Below are positions 9,807-17,774 of a stretch of DNA of 57,092 nt, in pieces. This DNA comes from Myxacorys chilensis ATA2-1-KO14 (lineage in GTDB: Bacteria > Cyanobacteriota > Cyanobacteriia > Leptolyngbyales > Leptolyngbyaceae): contig JAHHHP010000032.1 in the NCBI GenBank assembly GCA_019359275.1, forward strand, positions 1 to 57,092, given 5' to 3'. The translations under genes and the position numbers were made by a program. How positions within the stretch are numbered: position 1 is the first letter of the stretch; each line of letters starts with the position of its first letter. Under the pieces are notes generated by a model that was given only the letters and a program-made list of their open reading frames with translations, ran no database searches and had not been told where the DNA came from.

Positions 9807-9964
9807 ACCGGGATATCCTTCGGATAATGTGGTAGGTAGTTTATCTACCTTCTTTCTTTTAACACTGTAGTCCATCGAGGGGGACGATCTTATCTCTTTA
9901 GCCGTCATCCCCTTCCTGTGGCACAATTTTCTCTGAAGCCAGACCGTTGCGATTTGTAACTACT

Positions 9965-10654
9965 ATGCCTAACCTCATGAGATTCCGGTTGCCCGTTGCC
10001 CAGGTAATTACGGTAAGTCTAGTCGCCCTTGCCCTGCCGCCTGCACCTGCTCACTCGGCGGTGCTAGACGACTTGTTTGAACGTCCCGGACCCAATCTCT
10101 ACCGTCAGTGTGCCGCTGACCTATTGCGTGCCAAAGTTCCCAATGCTGTCGCTGCCGATGCCTGTTCTAACACGGTGCGCCCCGATGATTTGGGCGTTTG
10201 CGTGCGACGGATGGCAGAAGTTCAGGTTGCGGGAGAGCAAGCGGTAGAGGTGTGTCGTCGAGTTCGTCGCCCGCTAGAAGCAGGAACGTGCGTGGTCGAT
10301 ATTGGTCGCAATGCGGCGCAGACGCTCTTTGCAGATGTGCTAGAGGGCTGTCGTCGCAGTCTCTTACCCCTGAGCTTTTCACAATGTGTGGTGGGGTTGA
10401 ATCGAGACTTAAATTTGGCGACCAAGCAAGCGATCGATACGTGTCTCGATACGAGCGATCGTCCCCGTGATGTCTTGCCTGTGTCTATTCCTGGCTCTAA
10501 TCTTCCGCCAAGAATTCCGACGATTACGCCATCAACGAGTCCGACAACGCCCGATACGCCTCTGCCGCCATCCGGGTCACCGACTCAACCGAGGACAACA
10601 CCAAACACAACACCAGACACAACGCCAAATCTCTCTCTTCCTCAGAGAAACTAA
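9965..10654 (+). CDS. Secreted protein with regularly spaced cysteines and a Pro/Thr tail
   Basis: I do not recognise the family. The ATG at 9965 gives MPNLMRFRLPVAQVITVSLV, a signal peptide that ends near PAHSA. The mature part (about 33-162) has eight cysteines at 49, 67, 79, 97, 109, 129, 141 and 160. Spacings alternate between about 18-20 and exactly 12, so the domain reads as three to four helical repeats of about 30 residues, each with a Cys pair. The tail (about 165-229) is a low-complexity Pro/Thr/Ser linker. Even cysteine number and export suggest disulfides in the periplasm. A TTG 18 bases upstream is in frame but less likely. A 13-bp tandem duplication spans the stop codon (10644-10669). 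Confidence 0.75.
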   Translation: MPNLMRFRLPVAQVITVSLVALALPPAPAHSAVLDDLFERPGPNLYRQCAADLLRAKVPNAVAADACSNTVRPDDLGVCVRRMAEVQVAGEQAVEVCRRVRRPLEAGTCVVDIGRNAAQTLFADVLEGCRRSLLPLSFSQCVVGLNRDLNLATKQAIDTCLDTSDRPRDVLPVSIPGSNLPPRIPTITPSTSPTTPDTPLPPSGSPTQPRTTPNTTPDTTPNLSLPQRN

Positions 10655-10674
10655 ACAGAGAAACTAAACGTAAT

Positions 10675-10804
10675 AGCTTGTCGGGATTGATTCGTGCCCA
10701 TTTTCAGCGAAATTTGGTAAAACCGATCTAAGATCGACAAGCTCAACCGGAATTCGTAGTTCAGAATTGAGCAACTATTGAGCAACTTTGACGAACTACG
10801 AATT
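10675..10804. repeat. Two inverted repeats in the leader upstream of tex
   Basis: The first pair, agcttgtcg (10675-10683) and cgacaagct (10735-10743), is nine bases and perfect. The second, aattcgtagttc (10751-10762) and gaactacgaatt (10793-10804), is twelve bases and perfect, and lies 24 bases before the tex start. The words actacgaa/tacgaatt recur at 10795-10820 and again at 32456-32508, so they may belong to a dispersed cyanobacterial short repeat rather than a tex-specific switch. Confidence 0.6.
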
Positions 10805-10827
10805 GCACCTTACGAATTAGTGTCTCA

Positions 10828-13128
10828 ATGCTTGATATTCAAAAGCTTTTAGCAGAAGAACTTGCCCTTCGTCCCGCGCAGGTGAAGAGTGCTTTGGAGT
10901 TGTTTGCAGAAGGAGCGACGGTTCCGTTTATTGCGCGGTATCGCAAAGAGCGGACGGGAGAATTAGATGAGGTTCAGTTGCGTGACCTCAGCGATCGCTA
11001 CGCCTATCTCACAGAACTAGAAGAGCGCAAGAGCAGTATTCTCCAATCGATCGAATCTCAGGGCAAACTCACACCGGAGTTGAAGACTCAGATCGAATCC
11101 TGTTTGCAAAAAAACGAATTAGAAGATCTGTATTTGCCTTACCGTCCGAAGCGCCGGACGCGGGCAACGATCGCGAAAGAAAAAGGATTAGAAGCGTTAG
11201 CTAGTTGGATAAAAGCGCTGAATGAGTCGGGCGCTTCGGCAGCGCTGGAGACGGAAGCGGCGAAATATATTTCCGAAGAGAAAGGGGTTAAAACGGCGGA
11301 AGAAGCGTTGCAAGGCGCATCTGATATTTTGGCAGAAGAAGTATCTGAAAAAGCCAATCTTCGAGCTTACTTGCGGGAGTTTCTGCTGGAAACGGGCGCA
11401 TTCAGTTCGCGGCTCAAAGCGGATCATCCTGAAGGAACGACGAAGTTTGAAATGTATCGGAAGTTTCAAGCCAGCGTGAGCGCGATCGCGCCTCACAATT
11501 TACTCGCGCTGTGTCGGGGTGAAACAGAAGGCATTCTCACCCTTGATTTGATATTTGACGAAGATGCGGTTCAGCACTACTTAGAAACGCAAGAAATTCG
11601 CACGAGAGCACAACCCGTTCGCGCATTTTATCGAGCAATGTTAGCAGATGCGTTTAATCGGTTGATGCGAAATTCGTTGATTAGTGAAGTGAGAGCCGAG
11701 AAGAAACAAGAGGCGGATATCGAATCAATCAAAACGTTTGAAACAAATTTGCGTGAGTTATTGTTATCTGCTCCGGCAGGAATGAAACCAACGTTAGCGC
11801 TTGATCCAGGATTCCGCACAGGTTGCAAGGTTGCGGTGTTAGATCAAACTGGAAAATTCTTGCAGTATCAAGCAGTTTTTCCTCACACAGGAGAAGAGAA
11901 GCGTAAACAAGCGGCTGCAACGCTAAAGCAATTGATTCAGAAATATCAGGTTGAGTTAATTGCGATTGGGAATGGAACAGCAAGTCGAGAAACCGATGAA
12001 TTTGTCGGAGAGATTTTAGCAACGCTAGAGCAAAAGCCGATTAAAGTGATTGTGAATGAGTCGGGAGCCTCGATCTATTCTGCAAGTGACGTTGCGATCG
12101 CAGAGTTTCCCGATCTAGACATTACGGTTCGAGGCGCAATTAGCATTGGTCGTCGTTTACAAGATCCGTTAGCAGAACTGGTTAAACTTGATCCAAAATC
12201 AATCGGCGTGGGGCAATACCAACACGATGTCGATCAAAAACTGCTGAAGAAGAAGCTAGGCGAGACCGTTGAGAGTTGTGTTAACTTTGTCGGCGTCGAT
12301 CTCAATACGGCATCCAAAGAGTTGCTGACTTCTGTTTCTGGCATTAGCGCAACCATTGCCAATAACATTGTGGCGTACCGCAACGAAAACGGAGCCTTCC
12401 GAGATCGCAAAGCATTACTCAAAGTGGCAAAATTAGGACCAAAGGCATTCGAGCAAGCGGCAGGATTTTTGCGAATTCGAGATGGTGCAAATCCGCTCGA
12501 TAACACTGCCGTTCACCCGGAACGGTATTCGCTAGTGAGCGCGATCGCAAAAGATCTATCGGTTCCACTAGCTCAAACGCCTCAAATTGCAGAGCAGTTG
12601 AGTAAGCACCTGAAAAAATACATCACCGATGCCGTTGGTGAACCGACACTCCGCGACATCATTCGCGAGTTGGAAAAACCGGGACGCGATCCGCGCGCTG
12701 AATTTAAGTACGCGACGTTTAAGGAAGGAATTAAAGAAATTTCTGACTTGCGGGTTGGCATGGAACTAGAAGGCGTGGTGACAAACGTTGCAAACTTTGG
12801 TGCGTTTGTGGATGTTGGCGTACATCAAGATGGATTGGTGCATGTGTCACAACTGAGCGATCGCTTTGTCAGCGATCCGAATCAAATTGTGAAGGTGGGT
12901 CAAGTTGTGAAGGTGCGAGTGATGGAAGTTAACGAAAATTTGAAGCGAATCAGCTTGTCAATGCGAACGGGTGAAAAGCTAGATCGAAATGCCAACATGC
13001 CAAAGAAAGATCATAAACAGATCGAGAAACCGGAGCGAAACGCTAATGCTCCCAAGAAAGATCAAAAACAACCGGAAAAACCTGTAACGTTGGATGATCT
13101 AAAAGCTAAATTTGGAAAGAGACGCTAA
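10828..13128 (+). CDS. tex: Tex-family S1 RNA-binding protein
   Basis: Tex proteins bind nucleic acid and associate with transcription; the molecular role is still loosely defined. The 766-aa protein has the full architecture. An N-terminal helical region is followed by a YqgF/RNase H-like domain (LALDPGFRTGCKVAVLD, about 325-460). Helix-hairpin-helix repeats come next (NTASKELLTSVSGISATIANN, about 490-560), then an S1 domain (LEGVVTNVANFGAFVDVGVH, about 640-715). The charged tail contains a duplicated segment (RNANMPKKDHKQIEKPE, then RNANAPKKDQKQPEKP). It is followed 72 bases later by the Bax1-like nuclease on the same strand, which may be cotranscribed. Confidence 0.95.
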   Translation: MLDIQKLLAEELALRPAQVKSALELFAEGATVPFIARYRKERTGELDEVQLRDLSDRYAYLTELEERKSSILQSIESQGKLTPELKTQIESCLQKNELEDLYLPYRPKRRTRATIAKEKGLEALASWIKALNESGASAALETEAAKYISEEKGVKTAEEALQGASDILAEEVSEKANLRAYLREFLLETGAFSSRLKADHPEGTTKFEMYRKFQASVSAIAPHNLLALCRGETEGILTLDLIFDEDAVQHYLETQEIRTRAQPVRAFYRAMLADAFNRLMRNSLISEVRAEKKQEADIESIKTFETNLRELLLSAPAGMKPTLALDPGFRTGCKVAVLDQTGKFLQYQAVFPHTGEEKRKQAAATLKQLIQKYQVELIAIGNGTASRETDEFVGEILATLEQKPIKVIVNESGASIYSASDVAIAEFPDLDITVRGAISIGRRLQDPLAELVKLDPKSIGVGQYQHDVDQKLLKKKLGETVESCVNFVGVDLNTASKELLTSVSGISATIANNIVAYRNENGAFRDRKALLKVAKLGPKAFEQAAGFLRIRDGANPLDNTAVHPERYSLVSAIAKDLSVPLAQTPQIAEQLSKHLKKYITDAVGEPTLRDIIRELEKPGRDPRAEFKYATFKEGIKEISDLRVGMELEGVVTNVANFGAFVDVGVHQDGLVHVSQLSDRFVSDPNQIVKVGQVVKVRVMEVNENLKRISLSMRTGEKLDRNANMPKKDHKQIEKPERNANAPKKDQKQPEKPVTLDDLKAKFGKRR

Positions 13129-13200
13129 GCGCATGTTAGCGTTTCCTTTGGAGTTGCGCAAAGCACTACGCAGGCATTAACCCAAGTCAAAACACTGCCT

Positions 13201-14418
13201 ATGTTGCCGACTGATTTACTGATGCACCGCTTTAGCGGAGAAGAATTGGTTCCTAAGCGGCTCAAACTCGATTCGCAAACGCTCGCGATCGCAGATGATG
13301 TGATTGCGTTGTTTCGAGATGCCAAAGGCAAGAGCAAAGGTGAACTGAGTCGGCAGCTTTTAGAGCTTGAAGGCGAAGAAACGGACTACCGAATTAAACG
13401 CGGGCTCGCTCATCTATTGAATGGTTCATTTAGCACGTTTGAAACGATTAGTCCGCTCGATCCGCCGATGTTGCGAGATCGCGTCTTTGCGCTGTCTTCT
13501 CAAACGGTTCCTAGCCCAACTGCGACTCAAATGACGCTAGAGAAGGTAGCGGATTTGCTGGGTCAAGAACTCGGACGTGAAGTGTTGCTCGAACAAGTCA
13601 AATTGGGACTTTACGCCGATCTGCCGGACAATCAAATTTTGGTGGATTTTGAAGCGCCAACGTCTGAAGCGTTGATTCATCGCTATAACTTATCGCAAGT
13701 TCAAGGCGTGTTCTATCGTGCGAGTCACATGACGATCAACGCACATCGCAATGATCCGGGACAGTATAAACTCCTGTTTCGCTACGTCAAATTATTTCAA
13801 CTCATGACGTATATCGAAGGCGACGCGGATCACGGATTTACCCTCACGATCGATGGTCCGACGAGTTTGTTTAAGCCTTCAACGCGGTATGGACTCGCGA
13901 TCGCTAAGCTGCTGCCTGCTCTGCTCCACGTCACGAAATGGAGCATTTCTGCTCAGCTACAGATGAACGACAGCTACTCTGGTAAAACTCGTCAGGGACG
14001 CTTCGCTCTCGATTCGGAATGCGGATTGGTCAGTCACTATCCTCCTGGCAAAACCTACGACAGCATGTTGGAAGAAGGTTTTGTGGAGCGTTGGAGCAAG
14101 ACGAAAACCGAATGGCGACTTGAACGGGAAGTGGATTTGATTCCGATTCCAGGGAGTGTGATGATTCCTGATTTTCGGGTGGTGCATCCAGACGGTCGCA
14201 CCTTTTTGCTGGAAATTGTGGGCTACTGGCGACCGGAATATCTCAAGAAGAAGTTCTCTCAGGTGCGCCAATCGGGGCGCGATGATTTGGTGTTGGCGGT
14301 ATCGGAACGCCTCAACCTGGAGAAGGCAGGCGTGAAAATAGCAGATACACCCGCACGGATTGTTTGGTTTAAAGATCAGTTGTTGCCAAAGACGGTATTA
14401 GAAGCGCTGGAGAGATAG
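13201..14418 (+). CDS. DUF790/Bax1-like nuclease
   Basis: The 405-aa protein starts MLPTDLLMHRFSGEELVPK, the family start of DUF790. Archaeal members (Bax1) are structure-specific endonucleases that partner the XPB helicase in repair. The C-terminal nuclease region reads VDLIPIPGSVMIPDFRV, then GRTFLLEIVGYWRPEYLKKK. Asp, Glu and Lys there are arranged like a PD-(D/E)XK site. No XPB-type helicase lies next to it here, unlike typical operons of the family. Upstream is tex. Function is therefore probable DNA repair, by family only. Confidence 0.8.
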   Translation: MLPTDLLMHRFSGEELVPKRLKLDSQTLAIADDVIALFRDAKGKSKGELSRQLLELEGEETDYRIKRGLAHLLNGSFSTFETISPLDPPMLRDRVFALSSQTVPSPTATQMTLEKVADLLGQELGREVLLEQVKLGLYADLPDNQILVDFEAPTSEALIHRYNLSQVQGVFYRASHMTINAHRNDPGQYKLLFRYVKLFQLMTYIEGDADHGFTLTIDGPTSLFKPSTRYGLAIAKLLPALLHVTKWSISAQLQMNDSYSGKTRQGRFALDSECGLVSHYPPGKTYDSMLEEGFVERWSKTKTEWRLEREVDLIPIPGSVMIPDFRVVHPDGRTFLLEIVGYWRPEYLKKKFSQVRQSGRDDLVLAVSERLNLEKAGVKIADTPARIVWFKDQLLPKTVLEALER

Positions 14419-14525
14419 ACAGTTAAGCGGTGGTTGTTGGGCGATCTCAGTTACTCGATTGATGAACGGAATTACTGAATTGGCGATCGCAGTCACTTAA
14501 TCATCCACTTGAGGAGGCTTCGCTG

Positions 14526-14984
14526 ATGGAATCGTTGGACTTTAGCAGCAGCGTCGAAAGCGATGGTTTGCAATTTCAGGGCTTTGTCTCGCAAGAGGTT
14601 TTGCAAGTCTCACCTGCGCTCATGTTTGAGCCACTTCAGTTTCAGGTTGGACTGCGGATTAAGAACAATACATCTGCCCCCATTCGCGTAAATCTCTTCG
14701 ACACACTGAATTGTACTCTTGTTAACGCAGATGGCTCAGTTACTCAGAACCCTCCTCCTTATATGCGTCCTCTCTCACCATCTGAACGTGACTTTCCTAC
14801 CATCTTATCTGGAGAAACGTGGCTCGATGCTCACCGCGCAAGCCTGAGGCTCTTTGTGGAAGGGTATGAGTTGGGGTGGATGACTCGTTGGTGGAGACGT
14901 TTTCTGAAGTCAGTTAATCCTGAACTTGCTTATTCATCGGTGCGCTGGGAGATTGAGCACCCTCTAAAGTTGTTTATTAATTGA
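14526..14984 (+). CDS. Hypothetical protein, beta-rich
   Basis: I do not recognise this 152-aa protein. The start is well supported by GAGGAGG at 14511-14517, eight bases before the ATG. The first 110 residues alternate in a way that suggests a beta-sandwich (LQFQVGLRIKNNTSAPIRVN, then a Pro-rich loop and PTILSGETWLDAHRASLRLF), followed by a basic, Trp-rich segment (GWMTRWWRRFLKSVNP). There is no signal peptide or membrane helix. Its stop codon overlaps the ribosome-binding site of a tiny ORF at 14997. Confidence 0.6.
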   Translation: MESLDFSSSVESDGLQFQGFVSQEVLQVSPALMFEPLQFQVGLRIKNNTSAPIRVNLFDTLNCTLVNADGSVTQNPPPYMRPLSPSERDFPTILSGETWLDAHRASLRLFVEGYELGWMTRWWRRFLKSVNPELAYSSVRWEIEHPLKLFIN

Positions 14985-14996
14985 GGAGATGGTGGC

Positions 14997-15173
14997 GTGC
15001 TAATTTCTGGTCTCAAACTGGGGCTTCACCAAATCGCGCTCACGTACCACAACGACCGCTCTTCGTCAGAGTTTTATGATCGAACCACTGAAAGTATGAA
15101 GCCTGTGGAGAATCTCTGGATTGGTGATGCGACCGTCATCTCTGTCGCAATCAATCTCATGCGCTCTCCTTGA
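14997..15173 (+). CDS. Possible 58-aa gene coupled to the preceding gene
   Basis: A GTG at 14997 opens a frame of 58 codons ending in TGA at 15171-15173. A GAGGAG sequence (14983-14988) overlaps the stop of the gene before it, with eight bases to the GTG, which suits translational coupling. The product (VLISGLKLGLHQIALTYHND..., ending AINLMRSP) has no motif I recognise. It may be a small real protein or the remnant of a larger paralogue of its neighbour. Confidence 0.4.
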   Translation: MLISGLKLGLHQIALTYHNDRSSSEFYDRTTESMKPVENLWIGDATVISVAINLMRSP

Positions 15174-15335
15174 CCATCTGAAACATCAGTTTTTCCCCGT
15201 TTCTCGAATAGAAATTCATTTACCGATTCACACCTGAAGTTTGTCCCGATGAGATTAAAGCTCACACAATTTCTACTCTGTAATGAAGCGGATCTTAATG
15301 TTATAAACGACGATCGCAAGTTCAAATAAAACTCA
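15174..15335. other. Non-coding gap before the YnfA-like gene
   Basis: With the tiny ORF at 14997, the whole stretch 14985-15335 lacks a firmly supported gene. A minus-strand open frame covers it, but it has no ribosome-binding site or family likeness. I see no RNA or repeat here. Confidence 0.4.
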
Positions 15336-15665
15336 ATGCAACTGATCAAGTCTTTACTCTACTTTCTGTGGGCAGGAGTATTTGAAATTGGTGGCGGCTA
15401 TCTCGTTTGGCTTTGGTTGCGAGATGGAAAGCCGCTTTGGTGGGGCGCGTTAGGCGCGATCGCACTGTCACTCTATGGCGTAATCGCAACGCTTCAACCT
15501 GCAAATTTTGGGCGCGTCTATGCGGCTTATGGAGGAGTATTCATCGTTATGGCAATGCTGTGGGGATGGAAAATTGACGGCGTAAGACTCGATCGTTACG
15601 ATCTCCTTGGTGCAGCATTAGCATTGCTCAGTGTATTCATTATCATGTTTGCACCAAGAGCTTAA
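15336..15665 (+). CDS. UPF0060/YnfA-family small membrane protein
   Basis: This 109-aa inner-membrane protein has four predicted helices. It starts with the family signature LLYFLWAGVFEIGGGYLVWLW and continues with PLWWGALGAIALSLYGVI, FGRVYAAYGGVFIVMAMLWG and LLGAALALLSVFIIMF. YnfA proteins resemble half-size drug/metabolite transporters of the SMR type; a substrate is not established. The embedded Glu in helix 1 is in the position expected for such carriers. Length is normal. Confidence 0.92.
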   Translation: MQLIKSLLYFLWAGVFEIGGGYLVWLWLRDGKPLWWGALGAIALSLYGVIATLQPANFGRVYAAYGGVFIVMAMLWGWKIDGVRLDRYDLLGAALALLSVFIIMFAPRA

Positions 15666-15741
15666 TAACTGTTTCCTGAGACAGACGACTAGACGCTTCT
15701 TAACTTACACTATTACGATAAGTTAAGAGCTAGGAAACAGC

Positions 15742-17394
15742 ATGACAGTTGGCGTTTGGGTATTGGGCGATCAGCTTTGGTCAGGGCAAACCGCGCTGGA
15801 GAGTCAGTGCGATCGCAAAGAAAATACGCCAGTCATTTTCATCGAATCAATGGCTCACGCTCAAGAACTGCCGTATCATCTGCAAAAGTTGGTACTCGTG
15901 TGGTCAGCAATGCGGCACTTTGCTAAAGAGTTAGAGCAAGACGGCTGGACAGTGACGTACAAGATTTCGCCCGATTTTCAAACGCCGCTTTTAGCGTGGA
16001 TCGAACATCATCAAATTACCGAACTGCGGATCATGACGCCAACGGATCGACCGTTTGCTAACTTGATCCAGAGCCTAGATCTTCCCTGTGACGTAACCCT
16101 CACTCCTAGCAATCGCTTTATCTGGAGCGACCAGTCTTTCAGCGACTGGGCAACATCTCGCAAGCGGTTGATTATGGAAGATTTTTACCGCGAAGGACGC
16201 CATCGATATGACGTGTTAATGATAAACGACCAGCCTATGGGCGGACGGTGGAACTACGATCGCGAGAACCGTAAGCCACCCAAAGGAAAACTTACGATTC
16301 CTGAAGCGCTTTGGTTTGAACCTGACGATATTACTCAAGAAATAATCGATTGGATCAAACAATCACCAATCTTTGCAGACAGCCAAAAGTACTGGCAGAT
16401 CGAGCCGTTTCGTTGGGGCGTAACTCGCAAACAAGCGCTGCAAGTCCTGCAATTTTTTATCCAAACTCGGCTCTCTAATTTTGGTCCTTATCAAGATGCG
16501 ATGCTGATGGGCGAGCAGACCTTATGGCACGCCATGCTTTCACCTTATCTCAATATTGGATTGATTCATCCAAGCGAAGCGATCGAAGCGGCAGAGCAAG
16601 CCTACCGTGAGCATCCAGACGATTATGACTTAAATAGCATTGAAGGATTTATTCGACAAATTTTAGGTTGGCGTGAGTATATGCACGGCATTTATATTCA
16701 TATGGGAGCAGACTATCCACAGCGTAACTTTTTCAATCACAACCAACCGTTACCAGGATTTTACTTCACGGGTGAAACCGATATGAACTGCTTACATCAC
16801 ACGATTAAGCAGGTTAAAGAAATTGGTTATGCTCATCATATTCAGCGTCTCATGGTTCTAAATAACTTCTCACTGATTGCTGGAGTATCACCACAAGAGT
16901 TGCAAGATTGGTTTCACTTAGCATTCATCGATGGATATGACTGGGTGATGCAGGCCAATGTGATTGGCATGGGTCAATATGCAGATGGCGGTTTGATGGC
17001 CTCGAAGCCTTATGCGGCATCTGCTAATTACGTCAACAACATGAGCAACTATTGTAAGCAGTGTGTTTATAACGTGCGCGATCGCACCTCCGAAAACGCC
17101 TGCCCATTCAATTTCTTTTTCTGGGATTTCCTCGATCGCAACCGCGAAAAATTGAGCAACAACCCCCGTATGTCGCTGATTCTACGAAACCTAGAGCGTA
17201 TTTCTGACGAAGAACTAAAGCAAATCCGTCAAAAAGCTGCCGACTGGCACAAACAGAATAACCGTACCGAATATCCGTTGCCCTCAACGCCCAACCATGG
17301 ACAATCTGACCCTGCTACGCAACCAGTATCTCGAACTAACCAATCAGACCCTCCCCGCTCTAGCAAACGAAAGAAAGCTTCCGGTTCGGTCTAA
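15742..17394 (+). CDS. Iron-sulfur cryptochrome/photolyase, (6-4) photolyase PhrB type
   Basis: This family repairs UV (6-4) photoproducts with light, using FAD and a [4Fe-4S] cluster. The 550-aa protein has the N-terminal antenna domain (MTVGVWVLGDQLWSGQTALE) and the helical FAD domain. The four cluster ligands are at Cys350 (TDMNC), Cys438 and Cys441 (YCKQC) and Cys454 (ENACPF), the same numbers as in Agrobacterium PhrB. The His pair at 365-366 also matches PhrB His366. The last 30 or so residues (after about 515) are Ser/Pro/Lys-rich and unusual; they are read out of frame from the next gene's start. AGGAA precedes the ATG. Confidence 0.93.
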   Translation: MTVGVWVLGDQLWSGQTALESQCDRKENTPVIFIESMAHAQELPYHLQKLVLVWSAMRHFAKELEQDGWTVTYKISPDFQTPLLAWIEHHQITELRIMTPTDRPFANLIQSLDLPCDVTLTPSNRFIWSDQSFSDWATSRKRLIMEDFYREGRHRYDVLMINDQPMGGRWNYDRENRKPPKGKLTIPEALWFEPDDITQEIIDWIKQSPIFADSQKYWQIEPFRWGVTRKQALQVLQFFIQTRLSNFGPYQDAMLMGEQTLWHAMLSPYLNIGLIHPSEAIEAAEQAYREHPDDYDLNSIEGFIRQILGWREYMHGIYIHMGADYPQRNFFNHNQPLPGFYFTGETDMNCLHHTIKQVKEIGYAHHIQRLMVLNNFSLIAGVSPQELQDWFHLAFIDGYDWVMQANVIGMGQYADGGLMASKPYAASANYVNNMSNYCKQCVYNVRDRTSENACPFNFFFWDFLDRNREKLSNNPRMSLILRNLERISDEELKQIRQKAADWHKQNNRTEYPLPSTPNHGQSDPATQPVSRTNQSDPPRSSKRKKASGSV

Positions 17395-17617
17395 TCACTG
17401 CTTCCAGCGGATTGTGTTGGATAACCTATTTGGTTGCTGTTGGTATGAGGTTCTGAACCGCAAGCAGCCTGCTTACAAACAACTGAGCCAAGAGCAGCTA
17501 GAGAAAGCCATTGCGATCGCACAATCAATGATCGATCAGCCTGATGAATACATTCGCCAACTGAATCAAAATAGCTTGAACTGGCGTGGGAAAGATAAAC
17601 ACTCCCGCTCTGCTTGA
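17297..17617 (+). CDS. Conserved small protein overlapping the photolyase gene
   Basis: This 106-aa protein begins inside the photolyase gene in another frame; the overlap is 98 bases. I recall this pattern (PVRSNHCFQRIVLDNLFGCCWYEVL, then LSQEQLEKAIAIAQSMI, then a WRGK end) as a conserved cyanobacterial family often found near photolyases and sometimes loosely labelled acetyltransferase. No acetyl-CoA motif is visible. Conservation of its N-terminus would mean the overlapping photolyase tail is the dispensable partner. An in-frame later start would lose MDNLTLLRNQYLELTNQTLP, which looks like real coding sequence. Confidence 0.7.
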   Translation: MDNLTLLRNQYLELTNQTLPALANERKLPVRSNHCFQRIVLDNLFGCCWYEVLNRKQPAYKQLSQEQLEKAIAIAQSMIDQPDEYIRQLNQNSLNWRGKDKHSRSA

Positions 17618-17774
17618 GTGCCAATTAGCTAAGAACCCAACAACAGCGTATTCTCCGATCTTCAGTCAACCGGAGATTTCTTGGCAAACACGAGCTACAA
17701 CCTCTCAAGACTGGAAGAGGAATTTGAGGTGAGGGCACCTTCTGAGGGACTAATGATTAGAAAAACGGAAACCG

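Noticed and set aside
15074..15349. Minus-strand ORF before the YnfA-like gene
   Set aside because: No family likeness or ribosome-binding site; it overlaps the tiny coupled ORF and the start of the YnfA-like gene.
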